Shown here piece after piece: positions 8,857 to 16,714 of a stretch of DNA of 64,000 bases. Numbering within the stretch: the stretch's first letter is position 1; the number at the start of each line of letters is the position of its first letter. The notes under the pieces are model-generated. The model was not told the DNA's origin. It did no database searches and saw nothing but the letters and a program-made list of their open reading frames with translations. The stretch comes from Streptomyces sp. SID13031 (lineage in GTDB: Bacteria > Actinomycetota > Actinomycetes > Propionibacteriales > Kribbellaceae). Location of the stretch: the NCBI RefSeq assembly GCF_010548305.1, contig NZ_JAAGLV010000021.1, forward strand, positions 1-64,000, in the 5' to 3' direction. Both the position numbers and the translations under genes were made by a program.

Positions 8857-9789
8857 TCAGGCCTGGGCGCGGGCGGCCTGGCGTTCGAGTAGGCGGGTGC
8901 GTTGTTCGACGAAACGGGAGGCCTGGGCGTCGAGGGCGGTCATGAACTCGGCGAGCTCCTCGCGGGCCTTGGCGCCGTCGCCGGACAGGTCCTCGCGGTC
9001 GTAGACCTTCCACATCCGCAGGATCGGGGCGACCACCTCGTCGTGGTGCAGGCGGAGGTCGTAGATGCCGGCCTTGGCGATCGCCACCGAGTTGCGGGCG
9101 AAGCCGTCCATCGTCGCGCCGGGCATGGAGAAGTTGCGGACCTCGTTGGTGACGGCGCGCATCGTCTCGTTCGGCGCGGACTCGAACGCGGCCGAGACCA
9201 GGTTGCGGTAGAAGATCATGTGCAGGTTCTCGTCGGTCGCGATCCGGGCGAGCAGCTGGTCGGCGATCGCACAGCCGGTCGCTTTGCCCGTGTTGCGGTG
9301 CGAGACGCGGGTGGCGAGCTCCTGGAAGCTCACGTAGGCGATCGCCTCGAGCATGTTCTTGTCGACCTCGTGGCCGACGGTCATATGCGCCATCCGGGCC
9401 ACCTCGAGCTCGACCGGGTCGACGCCGCGGGTCACCACCAGGTAGTCGCGCAACGCGATCCCGTGCCGGCCCTCCTCGGCGGTCCAGCGGCCGACCCACG
9501 TCCCCCACGCGCCGTCCAGCCCGAACTGGGTGGCGATCTCGCGGTGGTACGAGGGCAGGTTGTCCTCGGTCAGCAGGTTGGTGATCATCGCGATCTTGGC
9601 GACCGGGTCGAGCCGGGACTGCTCCGGCGCCCAGTCCTCGCCGCCCAGGAAGGCGAAGTCGCGGCCCTCGCTCCACGGCACGTAGTCGTGCGGGTTCCAG
9701 TCCTTCGTGATCGCCAGGTGCCGCTCGAGATTCTCCTCGACGACGGGCTCCAGCTCGTGCAGCAGGTTCGTCACCAGCTTGTCGGTCAC
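8857..9789 (-). CDS. Acyl-ACP desaturase, diiron type
   Basis: A 310-residue soluble fatty-acid desaturase of the plant stearoyl-ACP/mycobacterial DesA type. It should introduce a double bond into acyl-ACP or acyl-CoA with ferredoxin and oxygen. Diiron ligands are visible in EDNLPSYH, EEGRHG and DENLHM. Start is GTG at 9789 with GGAGA 8 nt upstream. It diverges from a thioesterase gene, and the shared promoter region carries repeated CGTAAGTTACG palindromes, a likely TetR-family operator responsive to acyl-CoA. Confidence 0.92.
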   Translation of the reverse strand: MTDKLVTNLLHELEPVVEENLERHLAITKDWNPHDYVPWSEGRDFAFLGGEDWAPEQSRLDPVAKIAMITNLLTEDNLPSYHREIATQFGLDGAWGTWVGRWTAEEGRHGIALRDYLVVTRGVDPVELEVARMAHMTVGHEVDKNMLEAIAYVSFQELATRVSHRNTGKATGCAIADQLLARIATDENLHMIFYRNLVSAAFESAPNETMRAVTNEVRNFSMPGATMDGFARNSVAIAKAGIYDLRLHHDEVVAPILRMWKVYDREDLSGDGAKAREELAEFMTALDAQASRFVEQRTRLLERQAARAQA

Positions 9790-9825
9790 CGGGATTCTCC
9801 TTCGTCGGGGGGCTTCCTCCCACCC

Positions 9826-9860
9826 TACGGCACCGTAAGTTACGCATCCGTAAGTTACGC
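9826..9860. promoter_or_regulatory. Operator array of CGTAAGTTACG palindromes
   Basis: The palindrome CGTAAGTTACG occurs at 9834-9844 and again at 9849-9859, 15 bp apart. A further inverted repeat, TACGGcaCCGTA, overlaps the first at 9826-9837. The array lies between the divergent desaturase (start 9789) and thioesterase (start 9888) genes. Overlapping palindromes of this type are typical of TetR-family regulators of fatty-acid genes; the cognate regulator is not in the immediate neighbourhood. Confidence 0.65.
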
Positions 9861-9887
9861 CGCCGGCCCGGGTCCTATGGTGGGCGG

Positions 9888-10304
9888 ATGGATCGGAGCT
9901 CCTACCCGCACTTCCTCGCGATCGGTACGCGGTGGAAGGACAACGACGTCTACGGGCACGTGAACAACGTCGAGTACTACAGCTTCTTCGACACCGTGAT
10001 CAACGACTTCCTGATCCGGGCCGGCGGGCTCGACATCCATCGCGGCGACGTGATCGGGTTGTGCGTGGAGTCACAGTGCACCTTCAAACAGTCGCTCGCG
10101 TTCCCGGAGACGGTCGACGCGGGGCTGCGGGTGACGAAACTCGGCAACTCCAGCGTGAGCTACGAGATCGGGCTGTTCCGCGACGGCTCCGCCGAGCCCG
10201 CCGCGACCGGCCGGTTCGTGCACGTCTTCGTCGATCGCTCCGACCGCCGGCCCGCCCCGATCCCGCCGGGGATCAGGACCGCTCTGGAGGGGATCACCGG
10301 ATGA
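9888..10304 (+). CDS. Hot-dog acyl-CoA thioesterase (4HBT family)
   Basis: A 138-residue single hot-dog-fold protein. The signature DVYGHVNNVEYYSFFDT near residue 20-36 is the 4-hydroxybenzoyl-CoA thioesterase/YbgC/FadM active-site helix with its Asp. It probably hydrolyses acyl-CoA thioesters. It is translationally coupled (ATGA) to a zinc alcohol dehydrogenase gene and shares a divergent operator region with a desaturase, suggesting a small fatty-acid modification regulon. Confidence 0.88.
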   Translation: MDRSSYPHFLAIGTRWKDNDVYGHVNNVEYYSFFDTVINDFLIRAGGLDIHRGDVIGLCVESQCTFKQSLAFPETVDAGLRVTKLGNSSVSYEIGLFRDGSAEPAATGRFVHVFVDRSDRRPAPIPPGIRTALEGITG

Positions 10305-11494
10305 TCGTGCGAGGCGCAGTACTGCGGGAGATGGGCCTGCCGAGCCCGTACGCCGAATCGCGGCCGCTCACCATCGAGGAGCTGCACCTCGCGCCACCCG
10401 GGCCGGGCGAGTTGCTGGTCCGGATCCGCGCGGCCGGGTTGTGTCACTCGGACCTGTCGGTGATCAACGGATCCCGCCCGCGGGTGATGCCGATGCTGCT
10501 CGGCCACGAGGCGACCGGCGAGGTGATCCAGTCGGAGGCGGCGAACTTCGCGCCCGGCGACACGGTCGGCTTCGCCTTCGTACCGGCGTGCGGCGCCTGC
10601 GCACCTTGCGCCGAAGGCCGCGCCGCCCTCTGCGAACCAGGAGCCGCAGCCAACGCCACCGGCACGCTGCTCTCTGGCGAACGCCGGCTGACCATCCCGC
10701 CCACCAGTGATCTGCCGCCCGCCAGCGACCAGCCGTCACCCTCCGATCGGCCGCCGGCCGCCGGCACCTCGCTCGCGAGCGAGGTGCACCACCATCTCGG
10801 GGTGTCCGGCTTCGCCGACTACGCCGTGGTCTCGGCGCGATCAGCGGTCAGGATCGATCCGTCGTTGCCACCCGAGATCGCCGCGCTCTTCGGGTGCGCG
10901 GTGATGACCGGCGTCGGCGCGGTCGTCAACACGGCCCGGGTGCAGGCCGGCCAGAGCGCCGTCGTCTTCGGGCTCGGTGGCGTCGGATTGTCCGCCCTGC
11001 TGGGCGCCGTGCTCGTCGGAGCGCACCCGATCGTCGCGGTGGACGTAGTACCGGAGAAGCTTTCCCTTGCGCTGGAGCTCGGCGCGACTCATGCAATCGA
11101 TGCCCGAGGCAACGATGTTGCCGAGCAGGTGCGGGAGGCGACCGATGGTGGTGCGCACTACGCCTTCGAGACCGTCGGCAGCGCCGCAGTACTGGGGCAG
11201 GCCTACGCCGCAACCCGCCGGGGCGGAACCACGGTCACGGTCGGACTGCCGGATCCCTCGCAGCTGCTGAGCATTCCGGCCGTCAGCCTGGTCGCCGAGG
11301 AGCGCACGCTGAAGGGCTCCTATCTCGGCTCGGCGATCCCGAGCCGGGACATTCCGCGCTACATCGCGCTCTACCAGGCGGGCCGGCTGCCGGTCGACCG
11401 GTTGCTGACCTCGACGGTCCGCCTGGAGAGCCTCAACGAAGCCTTCGACACCCTGGCAACGGGAACCTCAATCCGCCAGGTGCTGGTGCTCTAG
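10301..11494 (+). CDS. Zinc-dependent alcohol dehydrogenase
   Basis: A 397-residue medium-chain dehydrogenase. Catalytic zinc ligands are Cys48 (GLCHSD) and His69-Glu70 (GHE). Structural zinc cysteines are 97, 100, 103 and 111 (CGACAPC...C). The Rossmann motif is GLGGVG at 224-229. It starts at ATG 10301 overlapping the thioesterase stop. Between the structural zinc lobe and HHHLGVSGFADY there is a Pro/Ser/Asp-rich insert (about 133-155, containing SDLPPASDQPSPSDRPP) that I do not expect in the family. Substrate unknown; a fatty alcohol is plausible from the neighbours. A 23-bp perfect stem begins at its stop codon. Confidence 0.92.
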   Translation: MIVRGAVLREMGLPSPYAESRPLTIEELHLAPPGPGELLVRIRAAGLCHSDLSVINGSRPRVMPMLLGHEATGEVIQSEAANFAPGDTVGFAFVPACGACAPCAEGRAALCEPGAAANATGTLLSGERRLTIPPTSDLPPASDQPSPSDRPPAAGTSLASEVHHHLGVSGFADYAVVSARSAVRIDPSLPPEIAALFGCAVMTGVGAVVNTARVQAGQSAVVFGLGGVGLSALLGAVLVGAHPIVAVDVVPEKLSLALELGATHAIDARGNDVAEQVREATDGGAHYAFETVGSAAVLGQAYAATRRGGTTVTVGLPDPSQLLSIPAVSLVAEERTLKGSYLGSAIPSRDIPRYIALYQAGRLPVDRLLTSTVRLESLNEAFDTLATGTSIRQVLVL

Positions 11495-11553
11495 TCCGTT
11501 GCGTCCGAAGAAGTGACGATGACGTCCCTCCACTTCTTCGGACGCAACGGACT
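11493..11553. terminator. 23-bp perfect inverted repeat, bidirectional terminator
   Basis: The arms 11493-11515 and 11531-11553 are perfect reverse complements over 23 bp with a 15-nt loop. The left arm begins inside the TAG of the alcohol dehydrogenase, and the right arm ends at the stop codon of the convergent chitosanase gene (TGA complement at 11553-11555). No T-tract follows. It is best read as a terminator shared by two convergent genes. Confidence 0.75.
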
Positions 11554-12623
11554 CAGTTGTTGTTGATGAAGGTGCGGGCCAGCTCCTGTCCGCGGGTCAC
11601 GGCGAGGTTGTGGTTCTCGATCGGGTTGATGGTCGAGTTCTTGAACACGATGTAGGTGACGCCGGAGTCGGTGCCGCCGTTCTCCGGGTTGGGGTTGATG
11701 CCCAGCTGGCTGGCCGCGGCGTACGAGGCCTCGCCGATGATGTCGACGGGTCCGGTGTCACCGACGACCGTGTAGCTGACCTGGTTGTTGTAGATCACCG
11801 CGACCACACCGCCACCGGCAATCTGGAAGTTGCGGTAGTCCCAGGTGCTGCTCGGGCTCGGTACCACGACGTACGGGAGGGTCGCCGCGTTCAGCGGCTG
11901 ATCCGTGGACGTGTGGAAGGCGGTGTCCGGCTGGTACCAGGGGTCGGTGTTCTCGTTGCACTGCGAGGTGCGCAAGCCGTCGCAGTCGACGTCCATGTCG
12001 GCCTTCCAGAAGACGGCGCCGTTCTTGCCGCAGACCGGGATGGTTCGGCCGAGCTCGGAGTCGGTCTTGTAGGTGCCGTTGGAGATCTGGCTGCAGCTGG
12101 TCACCTTGGCGAGCAGCTCGGCCGCGGTCGGTGCCCCGCCGCCACCGCCACCGGCGTCCGTGACGGCGAGCGAGTCGAGGTTCGGGCCGCCGTTCGCGGT
12201 CGTGGCGGTGGTCTTGATGGTGTGCGAGCCGGTCGGCAGCGTGGTGTTCACCGTGGTGGTGTTCCAGCTGGTCCAGACGCTCGTACTGGCGAACTGCGGG
12301 GTCGCGATAGTGGTGCCGTCGACCGCGATCGTCATCGGCCGGTTGATCGTGGTGCCGTTGGCGAACCGGAACACGAGCGCCGCGTTGCCGGCCGTGCCGA
12401 CGTTGACGGTGAAGGTGACCGACGAGCCGGCCACGTTGTCGTAGTTGACGAACCCGGTACCGGTGAAGCCGGCGTGGTTGGACTCGACGACACCTTGAGT
12501 CCGGGCCGCGTTCTCGGCCTGGTAGGTGGTGGTCGCGGCGGACGCTGTGGTCGCGGCGGTCGGCACCAGTAACGCGGCACCGAACAAGGCGAGGGCAAGT
12601 GCGATGGGGCGGAACTTACGCAT
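11553..12623 (-). CDS. Secreted GH75 chitosanase with CBM35-like module
   Basis: A 356-residue exoenzyme. The signal peptide (about 1-30, ending ASAA) is followed by a CBM35/CBM6-like beta-sandwich (about 33-157, YQAENAARTQG...). A glycine linker (158-163) leads to a GH75 chitosanase domain (about 166-356). GH75 hallmarks are the Asp cluster in WKADMDVDCDG (209-215), the likely nucleophile/base region, and Glu298 in DIIGEAS, the likely acid. It should cleave chitosan endolytically outside the cell. The ribosome site lies inside a long palindrome that also contains a ROK-type operator, so the gene is probably repressed without chitosan oligosaccharides. Confidence 0.9.
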   Translation of the reverse strand: MRKFRPIALALALFGAALLVPTAATTASAATTTYQAENAARTQGVVESNHAGFTGTGFVNYDNVAGSSVTFTVNVGTAGNAALVFRFANGTTINRPMTIAVDGTTIATPQFASTSVWTSWNTTTVNTTLPTGSHTIKTTATTANGGPNLDSLAVTDAGGGGGGAPTAAELLAKVTSCSQISNGTYKTDSELGRTIPVCGKNGAVFWKADMDVDCDGLRTSQCNENTDPWYQPDTAFHTSTDQPLNAATLPYVVVPSPSSTWDYRNFQIAGGGVVAVIYNNQVSYTVVGDTGPVDIIGEASYAAASQLGINPNPENGGTDSGVTYIVFKNSTINPIENHNLAVTRGQELARTFINNN

Positions 12624-12627
12624 CTTT

Positions 12628-12672
12628 CACCTCTCTGATAGTTAGTAAACTTTCCTAACTATCAGAGAGGTG
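12628..12672. promoter_or_regulatory. ROK-like operator within 18-bp inverted repeat
   Basis: CACCTCTCTGATAGTTAG (12628-12645) and its perfect complement at 12655-12672 flank a 9-nt centre. The core GTTAGTAAACTTTCCTAAC (12641-12659) is an imperfect palindrome of the TTAGgAAA-TTTcCTAA type bound by actinobacterial ROK-family repressors. CsnR of Streptomyces chitosanase genes is the relevant precedent, recalled from memory. On the transcribed strand the outer arm includes the GAGAGG ribosome site of the chitosanase gene. Confidence 0.7.
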
Positions 12673-12728
12673 GATCGCCTCGTCAAGAGCCTGTGGTTCC
12701 GGAACCAGCAAGGGCTTTCCAGCCTGCC

Positions 12729-13367
12729 TCAGGAGTCGACGGAGAAGGTCGAGCTGCCGTCCTCGATCACCGCGGTACCGGTCAGGAACGGGGTCGGCGT
12801 CAGTACCGAGTACACCCCGCCGGTGCCGGTGACGCGGCTCTCGAGGAGCTTGAAGCCGGTCGCCGGAGCGTCCTCGGTGAACAGCCGCTTGCCGGTACCG
12901 ACCGCGACCGGGAAGGTGATCAGCCGGTACTCGTCGATCAGGCCGGCCTGGTGCAGCGAGCGGGCCAGGCCGCAGGAGCCGTGGATCTGCAGTTCGCCAC
13001 CGGGCTTCGCCTTCAGCTCCTCGACCTGCTTGACGACGTCGCCGGTGAGCGCGGTGCTGTCGTTCCAGACCGGCGCCAGCGGCGTGGAGGTGGCGACGTA
13101 CTTCGGCAGGTCGTTCAGGCCGGTGGCGGTGTTGCTGCCGTCGTGCACCTGCGACCAGTAGGACTGCATCATCGTGTACGTCGTCCGGCCGAGCAGGATG
13201 CCGTCCGCGTGAGCGAACCAGCCCTCGACGATCTCGCCCATCACCTCGTCGCCGTACGGCATCAGCCAGCCGCCGCGGTCGAAGCCGCCGCTGCGGTCCT
13301 CCTCGAAGCCGCCCGGGCCCTGCATGACGCCGTCGATGCTGAGGAAGGTGTGCAGTGTGAGCTTCAT
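12729..13367 (-). CDS. Dihydrofolate-reductase-like (RibD C-terminal) protein
   Basis: A 212-residue protein of the RibD C-terminal/DHFR-like superfamily. The N-terminus KLTLHTFLSIDGVMQGPGG and the internal GRTTYTMMQSYW and IHGSCGLARSLH are family hallmarks. It is probably an NADPH-dependent reductase of unknown substrate; many such genes are copied freely in soil actinobacteria. The ATG at 13367 (GGAGA upstream) was chosen over an upstream in-frame start at 13460, whose N-terminus looks non-coding. A Crp-like site lies about 100 bp upstream. Confidence 0.85.
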   Translation of the reverse strand: MKLTLHTFLSIDGVMQGPGGFEEDRSGGFDRGGWLMPYGDEVMGEIVEGWFAHADGILLGRTTYTMMQSYWSQVHDGSNTATGLNDLPKYVATSTPLAPVWNDSTALTGDVVKQVEELKAKPGGELQIHGSCGLARSLHQAGLIDEYRLITFPVAVGTGKRLFTEDAPATGFKLLESRVTGTGGVYSVLTPTPFLTGTAVIEDGSSTFSVDS

Positions 13368-13696
13368 GGTTCTGTCTCCGATTCGTCGCCCCGGTGCTCC
13401 GGGAGTGGTTCTTGCTTTCGATGACGCGTCGGGTGAACCCGGCCTGGATCGACATCCCATCGGATGTGATCCACATCACAGGCTTCGGCTGCCGTGTCAG
13501 GGAGTCTGAAGGCGCCTGGGGCCGCCTCTGGGGAAGGTAAATTCCGCGGAAAAATGTATACAGGGGGGCAACCGATGGGGCACTCTCTACGCAGAGTGCG
13601 CGGAAGCGCACCACAAGTGAGGCAGGACGGTTCCTCCCCGCCGCCCGGCGTACACCGCCGAGGAGCCGCCAGGAGTCCCCGAGGAGGGCCCCCAAG
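13368..13696. other. 329-bp divergent intergenic region
   Basis: This stretch separates the reductase gene from the first metalloprotease gene. It holds a Crp-like palindrome (13465-13480), a GCACTCT/AGAGTGC hairpin at about 13580-13599, and the protease ribosome site GAGGAGG. The two short ORFs that cross it have no ribosome site and are not supported as genes. Confidence 0.6.
13465..13480. promoter_or_regulatory. Crp/Fnr-type consensus site
   Basis: TGTGATCCACATCACA matches TGTGA-N6-TCACA perfectly on both half-sites, the consensus of E. coli Crp and of actinobacterial Crp/GlxR proteins. It lies 98 bp before the reductase start and 217 bp before the protease start, so it could act on either. 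Confidence 0.55.
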
Positions 13697-15157
13697 ATGC
13701 ACAGCAGGTTCCGCCGAACCGGTGCGCTAGTCGGCACCGGTGCCGTTCTGTTCGGAGCGCTGGCCGTCGTCGCCGGCAACCAGGCAGATGCCCAGCAAGG
13801 TCCGTCCCCGGCCCCGTTGGACACACTGCTCGGGCAGTCGCTCCAAGGCCAGTCGCTCCAGGGGAAGGCCGCCCTCAGTAAGCTCCAGCCGCGCCTCGCC
13901 GAATTGGCTGAGCGCAACGGCATCGCCGAGCAGAAGTTGCAGCGGATCCTCGCCACCGACAAGACCAGCTGGCTGGACAAGGACGGCAAGCTCTTCTACT
14001 CCGAGCCGGTCGCCACCGCTAAGGAGCGGGCCAGCACCGCCAAGTCGCCGAAGTGGGCGACCAGTGCGGTCGCCGCCGCGACCGGGCCCGCCTTCGAGCT
14101 GCACAGCAAGGCCGGCTCGAGCAGGGTGATCTACCTGGACTTCGACGGCCACACGATCAGCGGCACCGCCTGGAACGGTAACGGCAGGCCGGCCACCGTC
14201 AACGTGACGGCGTACGACACCGACGGCAACACGGGCAACTGGAGCACCGCCGAGCAGAACGTTGTCCGCGAGGTGTGGGCCCGGGTCGCCGAGGACTACG
14301 CGCCGTTCGACGTCGACGTGACGACGCAGGCACCGGCCGAGTCGGCCATCACCCGGTCCGGTTCGTCCGACCAGCAGTACGGCACTCGCGTCGTGATCGA
14401 TCCGACCACCTGGTACCAGTCCGGCTGCGGTTGTGGCGGCGTCGCATACGTCGGCGTCTACGACGCGACCTCGCAGCACTCGTACTACCAGCCGGCGCTC
14501 GTCTTCACGAAGGGCGTCGGTACCGGTGCGAAGAACATCGCCGAGGCCGCGTCGCACGAGGCCGGGCACAACGTCGGGCTCAGCCACGACGGCACCGCGT
14601 CGGTCGGCTACTACACCGGTCACGGTGCCTGGGCGCCGATCATGGGCGTCGGCTACTCCAAGGCGATCAGCCAGTGGAGCAAGGGCGAGTACTCGGGCGC
14701 CAACAACAAGGAAGACGACTTCGCGGTGGTCGGGCAGAACGGCCTGGCTCTGCGCGCCGACGACCACGGCAACGGCACCGGCGACGCGACCGCTCTCACG
14801 CTGGGCACCGCCGTCAACGGCGTCTACGCCAACGACGCTGACGTGGACAGCTTCCGGATCGATCTGTCGGCCGGCACCTTCACGTTCGCGGCCAACGCCG
14901 CGGCGGCCGGTGGCGACCTGGACGTCAAGCTCCAGCTGCTGGACTCCGCGGGCGCGGTCGTCGCCACCGCGGACCCGGCCTCCGGCCAGACCAACTCCGG
15001 TACGCCGACAGGACTGAGCGCCAGCATCAGCCGTCAGGTGAGCGCCGGCCGCTACTACCTGCGCGTCGAGAACACCGGCTACGGCAACCCGCTGAACACC
15101 GGCTACTCGACGTACGGAAGTCGCGGCGGGTACTCCGTCAAGGTCACCGCCGGCTGA
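13697..15157 (+). CDS. Secreted metzincin-like protease with PPC domain
   Basis: A 486-residue exported protein: signal peptide (about 1-32), propeptide-like helical region (about 35-125), then a catalytic domain containing HEAGHNVGLSHD (His287, Glu288, His291, His297) and a downstream Met-turn-like APIMGVGY (about 313-320). HExxHxxGxxH plus a Met turn is the metzincin zinc site. A CGCGGVAY loop precedes it. The C-terminus (about 375-486) resembles a bacterial pre-peptidase C-terminal beta-sandwich with a YYLRVENTGYG core. The ATG at 13697 follows GAGGAGG. A close paralogue lies immediately downstream. Confidence 0.88.
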   Translation: MHSRFRRTGALVGTGAVLFGALAVVAGNQADAQQGPSPAPLDTLLGQSLQGQSLQGKAALSKLQPRLAELAERNGIAEQKLQRILATDKTSWLDKDGKLFYSEPVATAKERASTAKSPKWATSAVAAATGPAFELHSKAGSSRVIYLDFDGHTISGTAWNGNGRPATVNVTAYDTDGNTGNWSTAEQNVVREVWARVAEDYAPFDVDVTTQAPAESAITRSGSSDQQYGTRVVIDPTTWYQSGCGCGGVAYVGVYDATSQHSYYQPALVFTKGVGTGAKNIAEAASHEAGHNVGLSHDGTASVGYYTGHGAWAPIMGVGYSKAISQWSKGEYSGANNKEDDFAVVGQNGLALRADDHGNGTGDATALTLGTAVNGVYANDADVDSFRIDLSAGTFTFAANAAAAGGDLDVKLQLLDSAGAVVATADPASGQTNSGTPTGLSASISRQVSAGRYYLRVENTGYGNPLNTGYSTYGSRGGYSVKVTAG

Positions 15158-15174
15158 CCACCTAGTTGTGGCCT

Positions 15175-15209
15175 GGGACATGTGGGCGCTCGGCCCGCCC
15201 ACATGTCCC
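15175..15209 (+). terminator. 14-bp hairpin after first protease gene
   Basis: GGGACATGTGGGCG (15175-15188) pairs perfectly with 15196-15209 across a 7-nt loop, 18 bp after the stop codon. No T-run follows directly, but a second hairpin with a T-rich tail comes next. Confidence 0.65.
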
Positions 15210-15214
15210 CGGCT

Positions 15215-15240
15215 ACGTCCCGCGGGGGGACGTTTCTTGT
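15215..15240 (+). terminator. Hairpin with T-rich tail between paralogues
   Basis: ACGTCCC (15215-15221) pairs with GGGACGT (15227-15233) and is followed by TTCTTGT. Together with the preceding hairpin it separates the two protease genes, so the second probably has its own promoter or is attenuated. The gap then leaves a strong AGGAGGA ribosome site for the second gene. Confidence 0.55.
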
Positions 15241-15280
15241 CTGTACTTCAGCTGGGGGGAATCCTTGAGGAGGATTCCAC

Positions 15281-16714
15281 GTGCACAACAAATTCCGCCG
15301 TACCGGTGCTCTGGTAGGAGCCGGTGCCGTCGTCTTCGGAGCGCTGGCCGTTGCTGCCGGCACCCAAGCCGACGCACAACAACTACCGCTCGGCCAAGTA
15401 CTCGGTCAGCCCACGCCGGGTAGGACCGCCCTGGCCAATCTGCAGTCCCGGCTGGGGGAAGTTGCCCAGCGCAATGGTTTGTCCGAGCAGAAGCTCCGCG
15501 AGACGCTCGCCACCGACACGACGGCCTGGCTCGACCCCGCGGGCCGCTTGTTCTTCCGCGAGCCCGTCCTCACCAAAGCCCAGAAGGCTCCCGAGGCATC
15601 ACCGCGCTGGGCGACCGAGGCAGTCGCAGCTGCCGCCGGCCCGGCCTTCGAGCTGCACAGCAAGCCTGGCTCGAACCGTGTCATCTACCTCGACTTCGAC
15701 GGTCACGCCATCACCGGTACGGCGTGGAACGCGGACAAGGGGATCGACCCGGTCAACGTCTCCCCGTACGACACAGACGGGAGCCCGGCGAGCTTCGGTA
15801 CCGCCGAGCAGGACGTAGTACACGAGGTGTGGGCGCGGGTTGCGGAGGACTACGCCGCCTTCGATGTCGACGTGACGACGCAGCAGCCGGCGCAGGACGC
15901 GATCAACCGGACGAATGCCGCGGACCTGCAGTACGGCACGCGCGTACTGATCGATCCGGACACCTGGTACCAGTCGGGTTGCGGCTGCGGTGGTGTCGCC
16001 TACATCGGCGTCTACGACAACTCGGGCCAGCACGACTACTACCAACCCGCGTTGGTATTCACCAAGGGAGTCGGTACCGGCGCGAAGAACCTCGCCGAGG
16101 CCGCCTCCCACGAAGCGGGCCACAACGTCGGCCTCGGCCACGACGGCACCGCATCGGTCGGGTACTACGAGGGCCACGGCTCCTGGGCGCCGATCATGGG
16201 CGTCGGGTACTACCGCGGCATCAGCCAGTGGAGCAAGGGCGAGTACGCCGGCGCCAACAACCCCGAGGATGACTACTCGGTCGTCGGCACCCACGGCCTC
16301 GCCCTCCGTACCGACGAAGCCGGCGACACCACCGGCGCTGCAGCCGCCCTCACGGTAGGGGCTCCCGCTGCCGGCTACATCGCCGCCGAAACAGACACCG
16401 ACGTCTACCGAGTCCAGGTGAGCACAGCCGGCAACTACACCGCCACCGCCGGCGCCTCAGCCCTCGGCGGCAACCTCGACATCAAGCTGGACCTGCTCAA
16501 CTCGTCGGGCGCAGTCGTCACGTCAGCCGACCCCGCCTCCGGCCAGACCAACGCCGGCACCCCCACCGGCCTCGGCGCCACCGTCACCAGCAACCTCCAG
16601 CCCGGCACCTACTACCTCCGCATCGACAACGTCGGCTACGGAGACCCCCTGAACACCGGCTACTCCACCTACGGCAGCCGAGGCGGGTACTCGCTGACCA
16701 TCAACCCGTCCTAA
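15281..16714 (+). CDS. Secreted metzincin-like protease, tandem paralogue
   Basis: A 477-residue paralogue of the preceding protease with the same layout: nearly identical start (MHNKFRRTGALVGAG), HEAGHNVGLGHD (His277, Glu278, His281, His287), an APIMGVGY Met-turn candidate and the same C-terminal beta domain. Divergence is highest in the propeptide and in the substrate-facing loops (for example NGNGRPATV against NADKGIDPV), consistent with an old tandem duplication and altered specificity. Start is GTG at 15281 after AGGAGGATTCCAC. Its 3' end overlaps the convergent M20 gene by 14 bp. Confidence 0.88.
   Translation: MHNKFRRTGALVGAGAVVFGALAVAAGTQADAQQLPLGQVLGQPTPGRTALANLQSRLGEVAQRNGLSEQKLRETLATDTTAWLDPAGRLFFREPVLTKAQKAPEASPRWATEAVAAAAGPAFELHSKPGSNRVIYLDFDGHAITGTAWNADKGIDPVNVSPYDTDGSPASFGTAEQDVVHEVWARVAEDYAAFDVDVTTQQPAQDAINRTNAADLQYGTRVLIDPDTWYQSGCGCGGVAYIGVYDNSGQHDYYQPALVFTKGVGTGAKNLAEAASHEAGHNVGLGHDGTASVGYYEGHGSWAPIMGVGYYRGISQWSKGEYAGANNPEDDYSVVGTHGLALRTDEAGDTTGAAAALTVGAPAAGYIAAETDTDVYRVQVSTAGNYTATAGASALGGNLDIKLDLLNSSGAVVTSADPASGQTNAGTPTGLGATVTSNLQPGTYYLRIDNVGYGDPLNTGYSTYGSRGGYSLTINPS

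Noticed and set aside
8663-9847. Longer minus-strand frame covering the desaturase region
   Set aside because: Wrong frame relative to the diiron motifs; low-complexity Arg-rich translation.
13727-15202. Minus-strand frame opposite the first protease gene
   Set aside because: Antisense of a strongly supported protease gene with signal peptide and zinc motif.
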